This document shows positions 5,709 to 6,680 of a stretch of 6,680 nt of DNA, piece by piece. Both the position numbers and the translations under genes were made by a program. The notes under the pieces were generated by a model, which did not search any database, had not been told where the DNA came from, and saw nothing but the letters and a program-made list of their open reading frames with translations. Each line of letters opens with the position of its first letter. Position 1 is the first letter of the stretch. Source of the DNA: Ruminococcaceae bacterium UBA1865 (GTDB lineage: Bacteria; Bacillota; Clostridia; Oscillospirales; Acutalibacteraceae); NCBI GenBank assembly GCA_002338255.1, contig DDHX01000013.1:24159-30838 (forward strand), written 5' to 3'.

Positions 5709-6680
5709 ATGTGTGGAATTGTTGGATATATAGGAGACGACCAAGCCGCTCCGATTCTACTGAGCGGGCTTGAAAAACTGGAATACCGCGGATACGACTC
5801 TGCCGGGGTGGCTGTATACGATGGAACTTCTCTTCAAGTCGTAAAAGCAAAGGGAAGACTAAAAATATTAAGCGATATGATCAGCGGAGGAAAAGATGTT
5901 CTCGGAACAGTCGGTATCGGTCATACAAGATGGGCGACGCATGGCAAACCATCGGATATCAATTCTCATCCACAAGTGAGTGATTCCGGCAAATTTGCTG
6001 TTGTTCACAATGGTATTATCGAAAATTATCTTGCTTTGAAGGATTTGCTTATTAAAAGGGGAAAGTACTTTGTTTCCGAAACGGATACGGAAGTCATTGC
6101 ACAGCTTTTGGAATATTACTACAAGGGCGATATTTTAGACGCTGTTATTAAGGTTATCAATAAGGTGGAGGGTTCTTATGCCCTCGGTATTATCTGTGAG
6201 GATAATCCGGATCAGATTATTGCAGTGCGTAAGGATAGTCCGCTGATTGTTGGTTTGGGCAAAGATGAGAACTTTATTGCTTCGGATATTCCTGCAATTT
6301 TGAATAAAACAAGGGATATTTACCGTCTAAATGATAATGAAATTGTTGTGCTTAAGCGTGACAGTGTTACCATTTATAATACGGATAAAGAGATTGTTCC
6401 TAAGGAACCCAACCATATTGACTGGGATATTTCTGCTGCTGAAAAAGGCGGATATGAGCACTTTATGGCAAAAGAAATCATGGAGCAGCCCAAAGCAGTT
6501 AGGGATACCATTTCTCCAAGAATCAAGAATGGAAAAATCGTTCTTGACAATATTACTTTAACAGTAGATCAAATTAAAAGTTTTACAAAGATTTATATTG
6601 TGGCCTGTGGTTCTGCTTATCATGCAGGTGTGGTTGCCAAATATGTTTTTGAAAAATTAGCCAGAATTCCAGTGGAAGTT
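5709..6680 (+). CDS. glmS: Glutamine-fructose-6-phosphate aminotransferase, N-terminal part (3' end outside window)
   Basis: GlmS makes glucosamine 6-phosphate from fructose 6-phosphate and glutamine, the entry step to UDP-GlcNAc for peptidoglycan and other amino sugars. The frame is open from ATG 5709 to the window end: 324 of roughly 600 residues. It starts MCGIVGYIG, so Cys2 becomes the N-terminal nucleophile once Met is removed. The class-II glutaminase has EYRGYDSAG (25-33), GHTRWATHG (71-79), HNGIIENY (100-107) and SETDTEV (123-129). A linker containing EHFMAKEIMEQP (250-261), typical of GlmS, leads to the first SIS (sugar isomerase) domain, where the sugar-phosphate site starts at ACGSAYHAG (299-307). 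The rest of SIS-1 and all of SIS-2 lie outside. Unlike many Firmicutes, no glmS ribozyme fits in the 86-base gap upstream. The PurF homologue upstream shares the glutaminase fold, but the MCGIVG start and SIS domain make this GlmS. Confidence 0.96.
   Translation, partial: MCGIVGYIGDDQAAPILLSGLEKLEYRGYDSAGVAVYDGTSLQVVKAKGRLKILSDMISGGKDVLGTVGIGHTRWATHGKPSDINSHPQVSDSGKFAVVHNGIIENYLALKDLLIKRGKYFVSETDTEVIAQLLEYYYKGDILDAVIKVINKVEGSYALGIICEDNPDQIIAVRKDSPLIVGLGKDENFIASDIPAILNKTRDIYRLNDNEIVVLKRDSVTIYNTDKEIVPKEPNHIDWDISAAEKGGYEHFMAKEIMEQPKAVRDTISPRIKNGKIVLDNITLTVDQIKSFTKIYIVACGSAYHAGVVAKYVFEKLARIPVEV

Noticed and set aside
1..6680. A new defence, mobile or secondary-metabolite system
   Set aside because: All coding space is taken by recognisable nucleotide and amino-sugar genes, and the gaps hold no repeats, att sites or unknown frames.

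Overview
The window carries six housekeeping genes, all on the + strand: the 3' end of carB, then purC, purF and purB, a promoter-bearing gap, purA, a second short gap, and the 5' part of glmS. It looks like the chromosome of an anaerobic, AT-leaning Firmicute of the class Clostridia. The signs are strong GGAGG-type ribosome binding sites, two TTG start codons, a Bacillus-type PurF with propeptide and iron-sulfur cysteines, and PurA and PurB variants that I associate from memory with clostridia. An Oscillospirales/Ruminococcaceae-like host is a guess. I see no mobile element, CRISPR array, tRNA or rRNA.

Layout. Bases 1-4183 hold carB(partial)-purC-purF-purB with gaps of 32, 19 and 24 bases, which reads as one transcription unit. 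PurF makes the committed step of purine synthesis (PRPP to phosphoribosylamine), PurC makes SAICAR, and PurB cleaves SAICAR and later adenylosuccinate. CarB makes carbamoyl phosphate for pyrimidines and arginine, and its visible C-terminal domain is the allosteric one. The other purine genes (purD, N, L/Q/S, M, E, H) are not in the window.

Bases 4184-4344 form a 161-base gap with a possible weak terminator, a good extended -10 promoter and a leader of about 80 bases that can fold into an H-type pseudoknot. purA (IMP to adenylosuccinate, the branch to AMP) follows and appears to be transcribed on its own. PurA and PurB carry out consecutive steps towards AMP but seem to lie in separate units.

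Bases 5623-5708 (86 bases) contain a 12-bp inverted repeat and a weak promoter candidate. They lack the glmS ribozyme found before glmS in many Firmicutes. glmS (glucosamine-6-phosphate synthase) then runs off the end of the window.

I did not find a new defence or mobile system. The points worth a second look are subtle: an animal-like adenylosuccinate lyase, a PurA with altered active-site motifs, a possible structured purA leader, the purA-glmS inverted repeat, and start-site and propeptide questions in purF.
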